Below are positions 36,739-47,830 of a stretch of 64,000 bases of DNA, piece by piece. The notes under the pieces were generated by a model. It was not told the DNA's origin. It saw nothing but the letters and a program-made list of their open reading frames with translations, and ran no database searches. This DNA is from Brachionus rotundiformis (Eukaryota; Rotifera; Eurotatoria; Ploima; Brachionidae): NCBI GenBank assembly GCA_016802295.1, contig JAESIW010000138.1, positions 2,518,897 to 2,582,896 of the forward strand, given 5' to 3'. The position numbers and the translations under genes are program-made. Each line of letters starts with the position of its first letter. Position 1 is the first letter of the stretch.

Positions 36739-37715
36739 TTTGTCAACTCATTTTCCGAATTTTAACTTCAAAATTGATTGTCTAAATTTGAAATCTAGCT
36801 AAGTTTTTATATGATGTTAAAATGTTTTATTAGAAAACAATACTATTGAAATATGAGCTCGATAGTTAGCTTAATGCTTTTACGGTTATAAATTATTTAT
36901 CATTTACCGAGAAATAATGATTTTCTAGAAGAAACTTTATGATTAGAACAAACAAGAACGAAACTCAAAATTCAAGTTAGCTACATATAGTTACATCAAT
37001 AGAAACAAGTTTTTATGGGTGCTGATTGATTAGGTAACACAAATATCTAAATTTAATTAGAGTGAGTCGTTTAGCTTTGTTTAAACAATAGTTTGGTGTT
37101 TGCTTTTAAATTGCCAATTCCATGAAGAAAATTTTAATGATCGAATTTTAATCAAGCAAAATAAAAATTTCCAATTCAATTGGCCTAAAAAATTACCAAG
37201 CAAAATTCTTACCCTATTTACACCAAATTTAACCTACAGCAATGAAAATATTTTTTCTGAAAATCTAATTCAGTTTAGTTTATACATTTCTATTATTGCC
37301 AAAAATTATAAAATCTGATAAAATTTTAAAAAATTTTTACTAAATTTGAATAGAAAAATAAATCAAGCAATTCCTAACAAATTTCCGGCAATCATTCTCA
37401 TAGAAATTAACTTGAATTTTTTGTTAGAATTTTTTCAAAGGAACTATTACATAAAAAGAGAAATTCATTTATTTAAAAATTTTTGCTTTTTTTCAAAAAA
37501 TATCTTATTTTAGAAAATCAAAGCCTAAAAATCATTGATTTAAAAATTTAAATTTTATTATAAAAAAATCAAATAGTTTAATGAGGTAAAAAAAAGAAGC
37601 TTTCTTTGTTCAAGCGAAAACTAAAGAAAACTAATTTAATCGAATTTAATTTAATTTTTTTAATTTTAAGAAAAAAAAGTCTGTAAAAATATTATTATTC
37701 GGCAAATACAAAAAT

Positions 37716-39125
37716 TTAAATGGCAATATCAGATTCTAGTTGACAATAGCTTTGGATCGCCCAATGATCTGAACAAAATCTACCACAGCTTTTTAATTTC
37801 TCCAGTCCTTCCAATTCAAAATAGATTGGCATTAATGTTAACTTTTGTTTTTGGCTATCTCTCTGTTTTTTAGAATTTATTCCAATAAATGGTCTGTAAT
37901 AAAGTCGGTCAAACCGACACCTCGGCTTGTATTTCGCATTCATTTTCAAATTTGTATTTCTCGAACAGTCCCAAGTGTACAAGCACTCTTTGCGTGAACC
38001 AGTTGATTCCCACATGTCATAAATTTTCTCTGGAAGTCCACCTATTGCTTTGAGCTAAGGGTGCAGTAAAATTTCAAATAATCATATTAATATTTAACAA
38101 TAATTCTTACTTCTGAGTCCCTCAAATTCAAATCTCCACCAAAAAATACAACTGAGTCATTTTCTTGGTCAAGCATCTCTTCGAAGCATCGCTTAAGTTG
38201 ATCAATTCGCTGTTTTGAGAACTCAACTGTACTCTCTAAATGAGTTGTCATGGCACAAATTTTTACACTTTTCAAATAATTTAATTCAACTTTTAATAAA
38301 TTTCTTCCCATTACTGAATTTTCAAACCAAATTATATTCTTGCTTTTTACATTACATGTTTTGTTTTTGGTTAAAATTAAAGTATAGTAACCGAATGGAG
38401 ATAGCTTGCTCGTATTCTCATTATAATTGCTGGATGTGAATGAATATTTTAAAGCTAAATGATCTGAGAGTATTTTTTCTGAGTCTTCAATCACTTCCTG
38501 TAGAAAAACTATGTCCGGATTTTCTCTTAAGAATTCATTATTTAATTAATTAGTTATGAAATTAAATTTAACTACTTTTCAATTTTTTGAACAACACCTA
38601 AAGTTCGGCTCTCCAAATTTGACTTGTCCAAGCCATCAATATTCCATGACAATATTTTAAAATGATCATTCTTATTTTCGCTCTCATTATTGTTTTCTTC
38701 GATTGAAACATCCGTATCTACCTGACTAATTGAATCATCAGATGAATCATCGCTAATTTTTTGCTTTTTAAAATTTTTCCTAAAAAAAAATTTAAAAAAA
38801 TTTAATCTATATTTGACAAAAACCTTTCGTCTTTATCCAAAGTTTCTACATCAAAACATGCAACTATTTTTGACTTTTTATTATTTGTAGCCTTAAAATA
38901 TTTATCTAGTCCTTTTTGAAGATCCCATTTGGTGTCTTGGAGATAGAACATGGCCAAAGCATTATCAGTTCCGGTAATTTGTGCAAATTCCTTGCACCTA
39001 GTCAAACATTCAGCTCCAGATGGCTGGTTATCTTCGTCTAATTCATTTTCAGATTTATTGAGTGATTTTTGATTATCTGATTCTGTTTCACTGATTATCT
39101 GAATATCATCATTACTCGAATCCAT
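37716..39125 (-). CDS. TDP2: Tyrosyl-DNA phosphodiesterase 2
   Basis: Four exons, 39125-38824, 38779-38576, 38525-38111 and 38054-37716, give 419 residues. TDP2 removes 5'-tyrosyl adducts left on DNA by topoisomerase II, in the nucleus. The N-terminal part (about 37-80) is a UBA-like helical domain (LTRCKEFAQITGTDNALAMF). The C-terminal part is an endonuclease/exonuclease/phosphatase fold with all catalytic motifs: Asn147 in LSWNIDG, Glu179 in FLQEV, Asp300 in GGDLNLRD and His404 in SDHWAI. DNA-binding landmarks THLES, YTWD and RFDR are also present. An acidic Ser/Asp linker (about 110-140) joins the domains. Introns are 44-56 bp. The ATG at 39125 is the first in frame. Confidence 0.95.
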
Positions 39126-39880
39126 TTTGTATATTAAAATAAATTTAATTTTTTTTAATTAGAAAAAAAATCAATTTATTTTTCCCACAAAGAAGTAATC
39201 AAAGTTGTTAAATTTGTCTTTAAAAATTTAAATTTTTAAGAATAAAGTTGATCAATAAAACAAAGTTTAAAAATTAGCAGAAGAGGAAAATAATTATTTC
39301 AATGGTATAAAAAAATATCCAATAAAAAATATTTTATTTATCTTATCATTTATTTAACAAAAATGAAATGATTTAAAAGAATATTAATGTAATGACAAGA
39401 TTTAAATTTATCAAGCAAAAACTAATACTTTTATTTATTATTTCCAAATCGCTTATAATATTTAGAATGATATTGAAAATAGGATTATCTTTGATTATTT
39501 ATATTAAAATTAAATCATGTCTAATATAATTTAAAGCATTAATTCTAATATACAGTAACGATTTGATACCAGTTTTTAACGAAAAATTACGCAAAATACC
39601 GTAAATTAACCAAATTTATCACATTTTATGTAAATTAATGTAAAAGGTGTAAAAGAGTTATTTTACGAAAAATTACTTAAAGTAATTAATTTAAACAATG
39701 CATGCTTTTTAATTTTTAATACTTAAAATTATAAATTAAAATAAGAGAATATCGCCACGTTGTAACATGAAGCAAATACAACGAAAATACAAACAACAAA
39801 CCATTGATTAAAACAAAATCAGGCTACAAATCAATAAACCAGTAATGATCATTTAGGGTTGGAATATAAGTTTTTCATTT
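39126..39880. other. Intergenic region
   Basis: Upstream of TDP2. Very AT-rich, with a short direct repeat ACGAAAAATTAC (near 39580 and 39665) but no gene. Confidence 0.5.
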
Positions 39881-40285
39881 TACCGTAAAACCTCGGAAAC
39901 TACCCTGGGATTATAGGATATAGCCATAATCCCCCCACTAATACATATACTATGACGTTGAGACGATGAAGCTAAAACATTAATGGTTTTAATTATGGTG
40001 AAAAATTAACACTTGAAGAATTTGGTGCAACTAGACCAGATGAGAGCGACGAAGATTCTGAAATGGAGTTCTAAAATATTTTTTTAATTTTTTTTTAATA
40101 TTATTCAAATAGAATAAGGACAGGCAAATTTTTTTATAACCCCATTTCTTAAAATAAATTTTAAATTATACCCTCATTGATTGTTTTCTGGGAGAAAAAT
40201 TTATAGTAGTAGACCTTTTTTTTAAGATAGTACTCCATCATTATTTTTCTGAAGCCTATGGGGTAGTTTCCGAGGTTTTACGGTA
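39881..40285. mobile_element. MITE-like non-autonomous Tc1/mariner-type DNA transposon
   Basis: Terminal inverted repeats CCGTAAAACCTCGGAAACTA... at 39883 and its reverse complement ending at 40283 match perfectly over at least 23 bp. Each end is bordered by TA, the target duplication of Tc1/mariner-superfamily elements. The element is about 0.4 kb. The plus-strand frame 39976-40074 (33 codons) reads EKLTLEEFGATRPDESDEDSE and stops soon after, an acidic tail that may be the remnant of a transposase C-terminus. This suggests an internal deletion derivative. It contains no complete transposase. Confidence 0.85.
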
Positions 40286-40311
40286 CCTAATATTCAATTT
40301 AAAAAAAAAAA

Positions 40312-40425
40312 ATGTCTTTTTGGGAAGGAAATTGTCATTCCTTTAGAAACAGGGAAAAACGTAGAAGAAAAACTACAAGTCAAGAGAAACCGCAAAAATT
40401 GAAATTAATGAGTATGAATAAATGA
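40312..40425 (+). CDS. Possible 37-codon small ORF
   Basis: ATG in an A-rich context directly after the MITE, then 37 codons rich in Arg/Lys (RNREKRRRKTTSQEKPQK). No homologue recognised. Composition is less AT-biased than its surroundings, but chance is not excluded. It may be part of a longer inserted element. Confidence 0.2.
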   Translation: MSFWEGNCHSFRNREKRRRKTTSQEKPQKLKLMSMNK

Positions 40426-41637
40426 TTAAACTTTACTTAATTAATTATTTTGACAATTATTTTAATGATCTCTAATGACCTTGATCTAGTATTTTATACG
40501 AAATATTAAAGTAAAAATGATTAATATTTTTTTTAAAAATATAAAAAAAATTTTCTTTCTTGTTTAATATTTTTATCTATACCGATATTATTTAATATTG
40601 ATAAAAAAATATTCTAAGGTGGGTATTTTTTTTTCATGGTTCAGGAACGAAAAAGAGATAATAATTATATGCAAATCCGAACAAAAAAATGGGTTTTTTT
40701 TTTGTCAGAAAATAAAAATTGTCACTAAATAAATTTTTTTTTAAATCAATTTTTAAATGGTAAAAAATTAACTGGATAAAAGTATAAGTAATATTTTATC
40801 ATAGCTCTACATTGGCCTATTTTGATAGCTGTAGCACAAATTCCTGGTATAAATAGCAATATTGTAATGCCACAATTATAAAAAATACTAAAAAATCTTT
40901 TATATTTATTTTCACAGTAAAAACTATAAATAAAAACAAGGTATTAAAAAAGAGGCTGTCTATGCTTCTATAAATTAAGATTTAAATTAAACTTTTAAAT
41001 CTGAATAAATGTTAAGTTGGAAATGCCCCAAGACAAAAGTAATAAAAATGCAATAATTGGAGCTGAGTTTTTATGTATAATAAGATTTGCAATGCTCTAG
41101 GAAAAATGCAGTAATATTTAAAGTTGTTATAATTCTTATGGAAGAATTTTTATAAATTCTACTAAATAAATTAGAACGACGTAGAATTTTTAACAAAAAT
41201 TTTAGACAAATCAACATCCACCATTTTGAATTAGAATTTTTTTTAAAAAACAAACTATTTTTATTCAATTATTTTAAGCTTTTGGAAATCCAATAATAAA
41301 AACTAAATTTGATTTAGAGCGCGTCCTTTAAGCTTTTGAAAACGCCGCGAAAAAACACGAATGAATTGTGTAAAGTGGTACTAGATCTTAAATTTAATCA
41401 CAATCAAATTTGAATAAAAATTTAAATAAATTTTTTTAATTATTTTTTTTTTTAAATCAATAATAAATTTCAAAATTTTTTAAATTGTTTAATTGATGTC
41501 CCAAAAAATCAAATCTGAATAAAACTGCACCTTTAAAAATTATTTATTAAAATAAGCTAATTAATTGAAATTTGAATTTAGATAATTAAATAAATATCCG
41601 TAAAGTAATTAGTAAATCGAATTAAGCTTTTTGTAAA

Positions 41638-42678
41638 ATGTCCGTGTCAAGCGAAGAAGACGTAATGCGTATAAAAAAGCGTCTCGAGAAAATAATGAAA
41701 TCGAACGATATCGATGTCAAAGTATCGATGGACATGCTGAACACATTGAGAAAGCTTCAGATCGATTTTCAGATACTGAAAACAACTGGGATAGGCGTGG
41801 TACTGAACAATCTGCGAAAGAGCTGTAATTCAGAAGAGTTGGGCAGTTTGGCAAAGAATTTACTCAAAAATTGGAAGAAACTGGTGGCTGTTGAGACAGC
41901 ACCTGTGGACAACTCGCCAAATTCGAACTCAAACGATTCGCCCACTCAATCGTCTCGTTCGCCCTCAACTCCCAACACCACCACCACCACCACAAATGGC
42001 AATGGCCTCAAGCGTACAATGAGCGATTCGCCAGAGATCAAAAACGACCATAAAAATATGAGAACAGAAAATGGCAAGCAACCAACTTTGCACAAAAGCT
42101 CGTCAAACCCAATAAACTCGGCAGACCAGCAGAGAATCAGAGAGATAAACTCGAGCATCAAGTTTAGTGAAACAAGGGACCCTGTGCGGCAAAAATGCCG
42201 AGAAATGCTCTCTCAGGCACTGGAGATAACAGAGGCCATTGAAAACGACGCTGCCTTGTGTGATGTCACATTGATAGCTGCTCGATGCGAGGAAGTTATC
42301 TTCAACGAGTTTAAATCAACTGATATGAAGTACAAGAATAGAATTAGGAGTAGAGTTTTGAATTTAAAAGATCAAAAGAACCCCAAATTAAGAGAAAATG
42401 TTCGACTGGGCTTGATAACTCCGGACAAGTTGGCTGTGATGACTGCCGAAGAAATGGCCAGTGACGATTTGAAGGAATTGAGGGCTAAGTTTACAAAGGA
42501 GGCAATCAATGATCATCAAATGGCGCGCAGGGAAGGAGCCAAAACCAGTCTGCTTACCTGTGGCAAATGCAAGAAAAATAACATTGTTTATAGTGAAATG
42601 CAAACAAGAAGTGCCGATGAGCCGATGACAGTGTTTGCGTTTTGTCAAGATTGTGGTAATAGATGGAAGTTTTCCTAG
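41638..42678 (+). CDS. TCEA: Transcription elongation factor TFIIS
   Basis: Intronless, 346 residues. TFIIS rescues backtracked RNA polymerase II by stimulating transcript cleavage in the nucleus. Residues about 5-83 are the N-terminal LW domain (LNTLRKLQIDFQILKTTGIG, LLKNWKKLV). A Ser/Asn/Thr/Pro-rich linker follows and includes a Thr tract encoded by an ACC repeat (near 41978-41996). Residues about 175-285 are the polymerase-binding central domain (DPVRQKCREMLSQAL, KYKNRIRSRVLNLKDQKNP). The C-terminal zinc ribbon has Cys308, Cys311, Cys336 and Cys339. Asp327-Glu328 in RSADEPM, the acidic hairpin that reaches the polymerase active site, is intact. The frame is complete from ATG to TAG. Confidence 0.97.
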   Translation: MSVSSEEDVMRIKKRLEKIMKSNDIDVKVSMDMLNTLRKLQIDFQILKTTGIGVVLNNLRKSCNSEELGSLAKNLLKNWKKLVAVETAPVDNSPNSNSNDSPTQSSRSPSTPNTTTTTTNGNGLKRTMSDSPEIKNDHKNMRTENGKQPTLHKSSSNPINSADQQRIREINSSIKFSETRDPVRQKCREMLSQALEITEAIENDAALCDVTLIAARCEEVIFNEFKSTDMKYKNRIRSRVLNLKDQKNPKLRENVRLGLITPDKLAVMTAEEMASDDLKELRAKFTKEAINDHQMARREGAKTSLLTCGKCKKNNIVYSEMQTRSADEPMTVFAFCQDCGNRWKFS

Positions 42679-43127
42679 AAAGATATTTTTTTTGGCTAAC
42701 GAATTTTTAATTAATAGTCTTATTTTTAATTATTTTTAAAATTGTAATTTAAATTGTAATTTTTATTTAATTTTCTTTTTATCTATAACATTTTAAATTC
42801 AATATCATACAATCATCTTTATTGATTTTTTACTCGTATATTTCAATTATGATTATTTAAATTTTATAATTAAATGTAAAAAGTCTATTTTTTTTTAAAA
42901 ATTAAAATACTTTTTTGTTTCTTACAAATATAATAATCAAATATTTTAATTTTTTAATGCAGAAAAAATTTCCAAATCTGCTAAAAATTTAATTCTGTTA
43001 AAATTATCTAAATAAAAACTTATATCAGCTCACTTTTATGCTGTTTTGAAATAATTTCATTATTTTTGATATATATTAACAACTAAAATATTCAAATAAA
43101 TTAAATAGAGAAAACAAAATTTAAAAT
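42679..43127. other. Intergenic region TFIIS-PANK4
   Basis: 449 bp, AT-rich, between two same-strand genes. AATAG/AG acceptor-like sites occur before the PANK4 ATG, but no motif decides anything. Confidence 0.5.
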
Positions 43128-46100
43128 ATGTCTTTTAATTTGACCGAATTATGCCAGGATCAAAAAAGCTTCACTGAATCTATAGAACTCAAACAAGAAG
43201 CATTTAAGCATTTTGAGAATGCCAACCGAGTTGGAATTGATATTGGAGGATCTTTGGTAAAGATTGCCTACTCCTCTAGTTACGAATGCCGTACTGCTTT
43301 TTTTTCCGATACAGAGAACAACTCGAACTCTATCTATTCTGTCAATGAGATAAAAAAGACTGTGCCTACATTAAATTTCATAAAATTTGAAACAAAATAC
43401 ATTGACTCGGCCATAGATTACATGAAAAAAAATCTAAATCCTCTTCAAGTACTTAATGTTTGAGAAGAAAATTATAATTTAAATTTCAAAATAAAATTTT
43501 TTTAGGAAACAGAAAAATCAAAAAGTATTCGTGCAACAGGCGGTGGGTCCTACAAATATAGAGAGCTACTCTTTGAAAAATTGGGCATTGAGTAATACTT
43601 GATTAAAGATTTAAGATTTTTATTACTTTATTTTTACCAAGGGTAAATAAGGAAGATGAAATATCATGTTTGATAATAGGATGTAATTTTCTCTTGAGAC
43701 ATGTTCCGAATGAAGTCTTTACAATAAATTATGACACTTTGGAATACGAGTTCAAACCTGTCCAGACAGGAAACATTTTTCCATATCTTTTGGTAAATAT
43801 AGGCTCTGGTGTGAGCATTTTAAAAGTGGAATCTGATCAAGACTATCAAAGAATAGGCGGGAGCACTATCGGAGGTGCCACTTTGTGGGGACTTGGTTCC
43901 TTACTTTCCGATGCAAAGGTATGCTAATGAATATGTCGATGAAATAATAAATATAAAATTTTTAAAATTTAATTTTTTCTAGAATTTTGAAGAAATAATT
44001 GATCTTGCAGAAAAAGGTGACAATAGAAATGTTGATATGTTGGTGAAAGATATTTACGGCAAGAGCTATGATTTATTTGGACTCGAGGAAGATTTGATTG
44101 CTAGCTCTTTGGGTAAAGCAACCAGATCGCTTTATGATGGTCCCACAAGAGAAGAATTTTCAAAAAAATTTAAACAAGAAGATTTGATTAAGTCAATTTT
44201 AATTATGATTTGCTACGATGTTAGTCAAATAACAACTCTTTACGCTCAATTACACGGAATTAATAAGTTGTACTTTGGTGGGTATTTTATCCACAATTGT
44301 CGACTTAGTATGAAATTTCTTAAGCATGGTATATCATATTGGAGCCAAGTATCCATTTTTAAACATTAATTAAATTAATTTAAAAACTTTTTGCATCATT
44401 TTTACAGGGTAAAATGGACTGTCTTTTCTTAAGACACGAAGGCTATCTTGGAGCTATTGGGGCTTTTCTCAAAACCTCTCAAGACCTTGATCATGCAAAT
44501 TTTTCATGGTTCGAAAATTATGCTCACAGTTCTGGTCACGCAATATCTAGAATAAGAAATGATAGCAACCCGGTAATTTTTTTCTTATTTAAAAAGATCA
44601 TTTAAATCTTAATTTAAAAAATTAAATCAGAGTTAAACAGTCATGAAATAATTTAATATCAGATTATTAATGATTATAGACATAATTTTCACAGGTTTAA
44701 AAATCAAAATCTATTACATCTAATATTTTAATTTACTTCCTAAATTTTAAAACTGAACTGAATATTTTTTTTAAAATATAATTATTTATAAAATAATTTT
44801 TGTAAAAAATTTGATTTGAAACTGCTTCAAAATTAAATAAATTCAAATTAAAACTCAAACTAGAATTAAAAATTTTAAAATATTTATTTTCAATGTTTAT
44901 TTATTTTCAAATCAACTAATTATAAAAATTAAGTTTGATCGATTTGAATTGAACCAAGAGGAATTCAAATTGGTTCATTGTCCATTGTTGGATCATGAAA
45001 ATTATATTCCAGATTTGATTGACTTGACCAAAGATGAAGAAGCTCGACAGTATTGGCTTAACTGTTTTGAAAAAACAATAGAAACAGTAAATTAAATATT
45101 TAAGATGAAAGATTATATTTAAATTAATGATTATAAAGTATGAAAAGCAATGTATAAAAAGTTATTTGAATGAAAGTGATGAGATAACATTGAGGCAAGC
45201 TGGAGAATTTAAAAAATCCTATTTGAACAAGCTAAACGAACTAAAACAATCACCATTTTCATTTGGAAGATTAACAGTACGAAGTTTGCTTGACTTGAGA
45301 GAACATTGCATGGCTGAATTTCAGTTTTTTGATGTTTATGCGAGAGAAAAACGTGAAGAGAACAAACAAGGTTTGGAACTTTTGCACGATAGGCTTTTGT
45401 ATATTGAAAATATCCAAAATATTGACCAAAAATGGCTTGAAATATTTCGCGGATTTCTAGCTGGTAACGTGTATGATTATGGTGCTCAATCTTTCATTGA
45501 AAAGCAAAAAAAAGGTCATTTGGAAAAATTCGCTCAAGCCTTGAATTCAATAGATGAAAATTTTCAATCTACTGATTCTTATTTAGAACTTGTCCACAAA
45601 ATAAAGTCAAAACAGTACAAGTGTGTGTGTATATTTGTTGATAATAGTGGATTCGACTTTATTTTAGGTGTTTTACCACTTACTGTTGAAATACTTAAAA
45701 GCAATCAAACCAAAGTTATCCTATGTGCCAATTCAAAGGCTGCCATTAACGACATTACTTTCCAAGAGCTTGTATTGGTCATTAAAAAAGCTTGCAAAAT
45801 AAGCCACATTTTGAATGAAGCTTTTTATAAGACTGAAAATTTAATCGTATTTGAAAATGGCTCAGCGAGTCCTTGTTTAGATTTGTCTAGGATCAACATC
45901 AATCTGGCTAAAGCAATTAGCTTTAACCAAGTTGATTTGATTATATTGGAAGGAATGGGCAGAGCTGTTCACACAAACTTTGATGCTCGGTTTAAGTGCG
46001 ATAGTTTGAAATCAGCTGTAATCAAAAACAAATGGTTGGCAGAGCGTTTTAAACAAATGTCCAAACTAGAAAACGCTCATAGCATGGATTTTTTGAAAGA

Positions 46101-46146
46101 AGATAAATTTCCAGTTATGTTTAAATTTGAAAAATTCTCTTCTTGA
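43128..46146 (+). CDS. PANK4: Pantothenate kinase 4 (kinase-like domain fused to phosphopantetheine phosphatase)
   Basis: Seven exons: 43128-43448, 43506-43591, 43642-43918, 43983-44348, 44408-44572, 44934-45086 and 45139-46146, giving about 791 residues (human 773). The first donor could instead be at 43458, adding three codons. The N-terminal half is a PanK fold: VGIDIGGSLVKIAY, ATGGGSYKY, NIGSGVSIL, GGSTIGGATLWGLG, LIASSLGK and HEGYLGAIGAFLK. The C-terminal half is the DUF89/ARMT1-type phosphatase: TVRSLLDLREHC, FVDNSG (Asp624, Asn625), AAINDIT (Asp661), EGMGRAVHTN and VIKNKWLAER. In mammals this half dephosphorylates 4'-phosphopantetheine and so limits CoA synthesis. Unlike human PANK4, this copy keeps Glu142 (NKEDEISC) and Arg206 (YQRIGG) at the kinase catalytic positions, so the kinase half may be active. 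Intron 5 (361 bp) is its longest. Confidence 0.96.
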
Positions 46147-46796
46147 AATCATGAATTTAATTTGTATTTTAAATTATTTATTTAATCAAAAACGATCAGT
46201 AATTTTTAAAGATAGATGAACGAATTTTTAAAAAATTAAATTTTTTAAAAATTTTATTTTCTTATCTATAACCCAGTAATTATTATATAGGAACAAGTTT
46301 TTTTTTAATAAATTAATTAAATAATAAAATCTCCTTAAATAAAATAAAATTTCTCTTTTCAAATTATTTAGCTGACATTAAACTTAACGATCTATTTTTC
46401 TAATTTTATTTAAATAAATAAAAATTAGCAAGGAAATGTCTAAAAATATCTTGATAATGTTTCAATTTCTTGTTATTAGCCATTAGGCAAAATAATTAGT
46501 TATTAAGAGACAAATTTCAAAATTTAAGAAGTTAAGATGTTTTTGTTTTTAAATCTTAGTTAGTTAATAATTTAAATGATAACTATTAATAATTATAAGA
46601 CTAATTTGATGGTTTTGATTTATTATTTAGCTAATTTTTAGCAATTTTTTGATTAAAAAATTAAAACTATTGTATATAAGATTTTGTCAGCGGAAAATTA
46701 TAATACATAATTAAAATTTATATTCAATATTTTCTTTTTTGTCAAAATTTTATTTAAATACTCTAAATTTGAAAAAATTTTTTTAAATAAATCAAA
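46147..46796. other. Intergenic region PANK4-ARL2
   Basis: 650 bp, AT-rich, with PANK4 3' signals and the ARL2 5' region. No gene seen. Confidence 0.5.
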
Positions 46797-47665
46797 ATGG
46801 GTTTGCTGACAATATTGAAAAAAATGAAACAAGAAGAAAAGGAAATGAGAATTTTAATGCTGTAAGAAACTTTAAAATATATCTCTTTTTTCTATTTAAA
46901 AAAATGAAAAAATTTTGTAGTCAATGGAAACAATTATTATAATTTTTGATCCTAAAAAAATTTTGAAATATTCTCCAAAATCATTTTTCGATTATTTTTT
47001 TTAAAGAGGCTTGGATAATGCTGGCAAAACAACTATATTAAAAAAATTCAATGGAGAAGACATAAATACCATTTCTCCAACTCTTGGATTCAATATTAAA
47101 ACTTTGGAACATAAGAAGTAAAACTAAAATTTTAACATTTAAAGAATATAATTTTTTTATAAGCTTTAAGTTAAATGTTTGGGACGTCGGAGGACAAAAA
47201 TCTTTGAGATCATATTGGAGGAATTACTTCGAGTCTACCGATGGCTTAGTTTGGGTTGTGGATAGTGCAGATAAGATCAGAATGGCCGATTGTAAGATAG
47301 AACTTCATTCATTATTATTAGAAGAGGTATGAAAATTTTCTGATTCTCATTTTGAATTTAAAAAATAAATTTTTTATTTTTTTTTTTAGAGATTAGCCGG
47401 TGCCACACTTTTGGTTTTCGCAAACAAACAAGATTTGCCCGGATCTTTGTCATCAGAGGAAATAAGACAAGTAATCTATTCTTAGATAACGAAATCATTT
47501 TATTTTATATATTTTTTTAATTAAAAAAAGCTGTTAGATCTTGATAACATAACTACACATCATTGGCAAATTCAGGGCTGCAGTGCGGTTACGGGTGAAA
47601 ATCTGGTTGAAGGCATAGATTGGCTGGTTAATGACATAGCATCAAGAATATTCACTTTAGATTAG
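46797..47665 (+). CDS. ARL2: ADP-ribosylation factor-like protein 2
   Basis: Five exons, 46797-46861, 47007-47117, 47164-47326, 47390-47470 and 47531-47665, give 184 residues, exactly the family length. ARL2 is a small GTPase that regulates tubulin folding cofactor D and releases lipidated cargo from PDE6D/UNC119-type carriers. The signatures are GLDNAGKTT (23-31), WDVGGQ (65-70) and NKQD (125-128). ARL2-typical segments SPTLGFNIKTLEH, SYWRNYFESTDGLVWVVDSAD and the near-universal IQGCSAVTGENL are present. Met1-Gly2-Leu-Leu matches the ARL2 N-terminal helix. For exon 3 the acceptor at 47163 was chosen because it restores NFKLN, as in the family's (R/N)-(G/N)-F-KLN. The gap to LZTFL1 is 165 bp. 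Confidence 0.96.
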
Positions 47666-47830
47666 TTTATTTAATAATTCCAGTATATTTTAAAAATCGG
47701 CAAATAAAATTCTATTTATTTTTAAGATCAATTTATTTAAAAATTTTAAAAATAATTGATGGCATAAAAACCATTTAAAATTGATAGCATTTTTTAAATA
47801 ACCTAATGATCTAATATAATCTGTGATTAG
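47666..47830 (+). promoter_or_regulatory. Short intercistronic gap ending in an AG directly at the LZTFL1 ATG
   Basis: 165 bp between the ARL2 stop and the LZTFL1 start. It ends CTGTGATTAG, immediately followed by ATG, a splice-acceptor-like junction with no 5' leader left. This suggests trans-splicing or a 5' cis-exon lying elsewhere. Inference only. Confidence 0.4.

Larger units (their letters stand above)
33517..37715. other. Intergenic region with assembly gap 2
   Basis: Upstream side of the cholinesterase gene and downstream side of TDP2. AT-rich with no convincing gene. A 72-codon frame at 37100-37318 opens with TTG and looks like chance. It includes the duplicated blocks and N run listed separately. 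Confidence 0.5.

Noticed and set aside
41978..41996. ACC trinucleotide run considered as a repeat locus
   Set aside because: It lies in frame inside the TFIIS linker and encodes a Thr tract, so it is explained by the gene.
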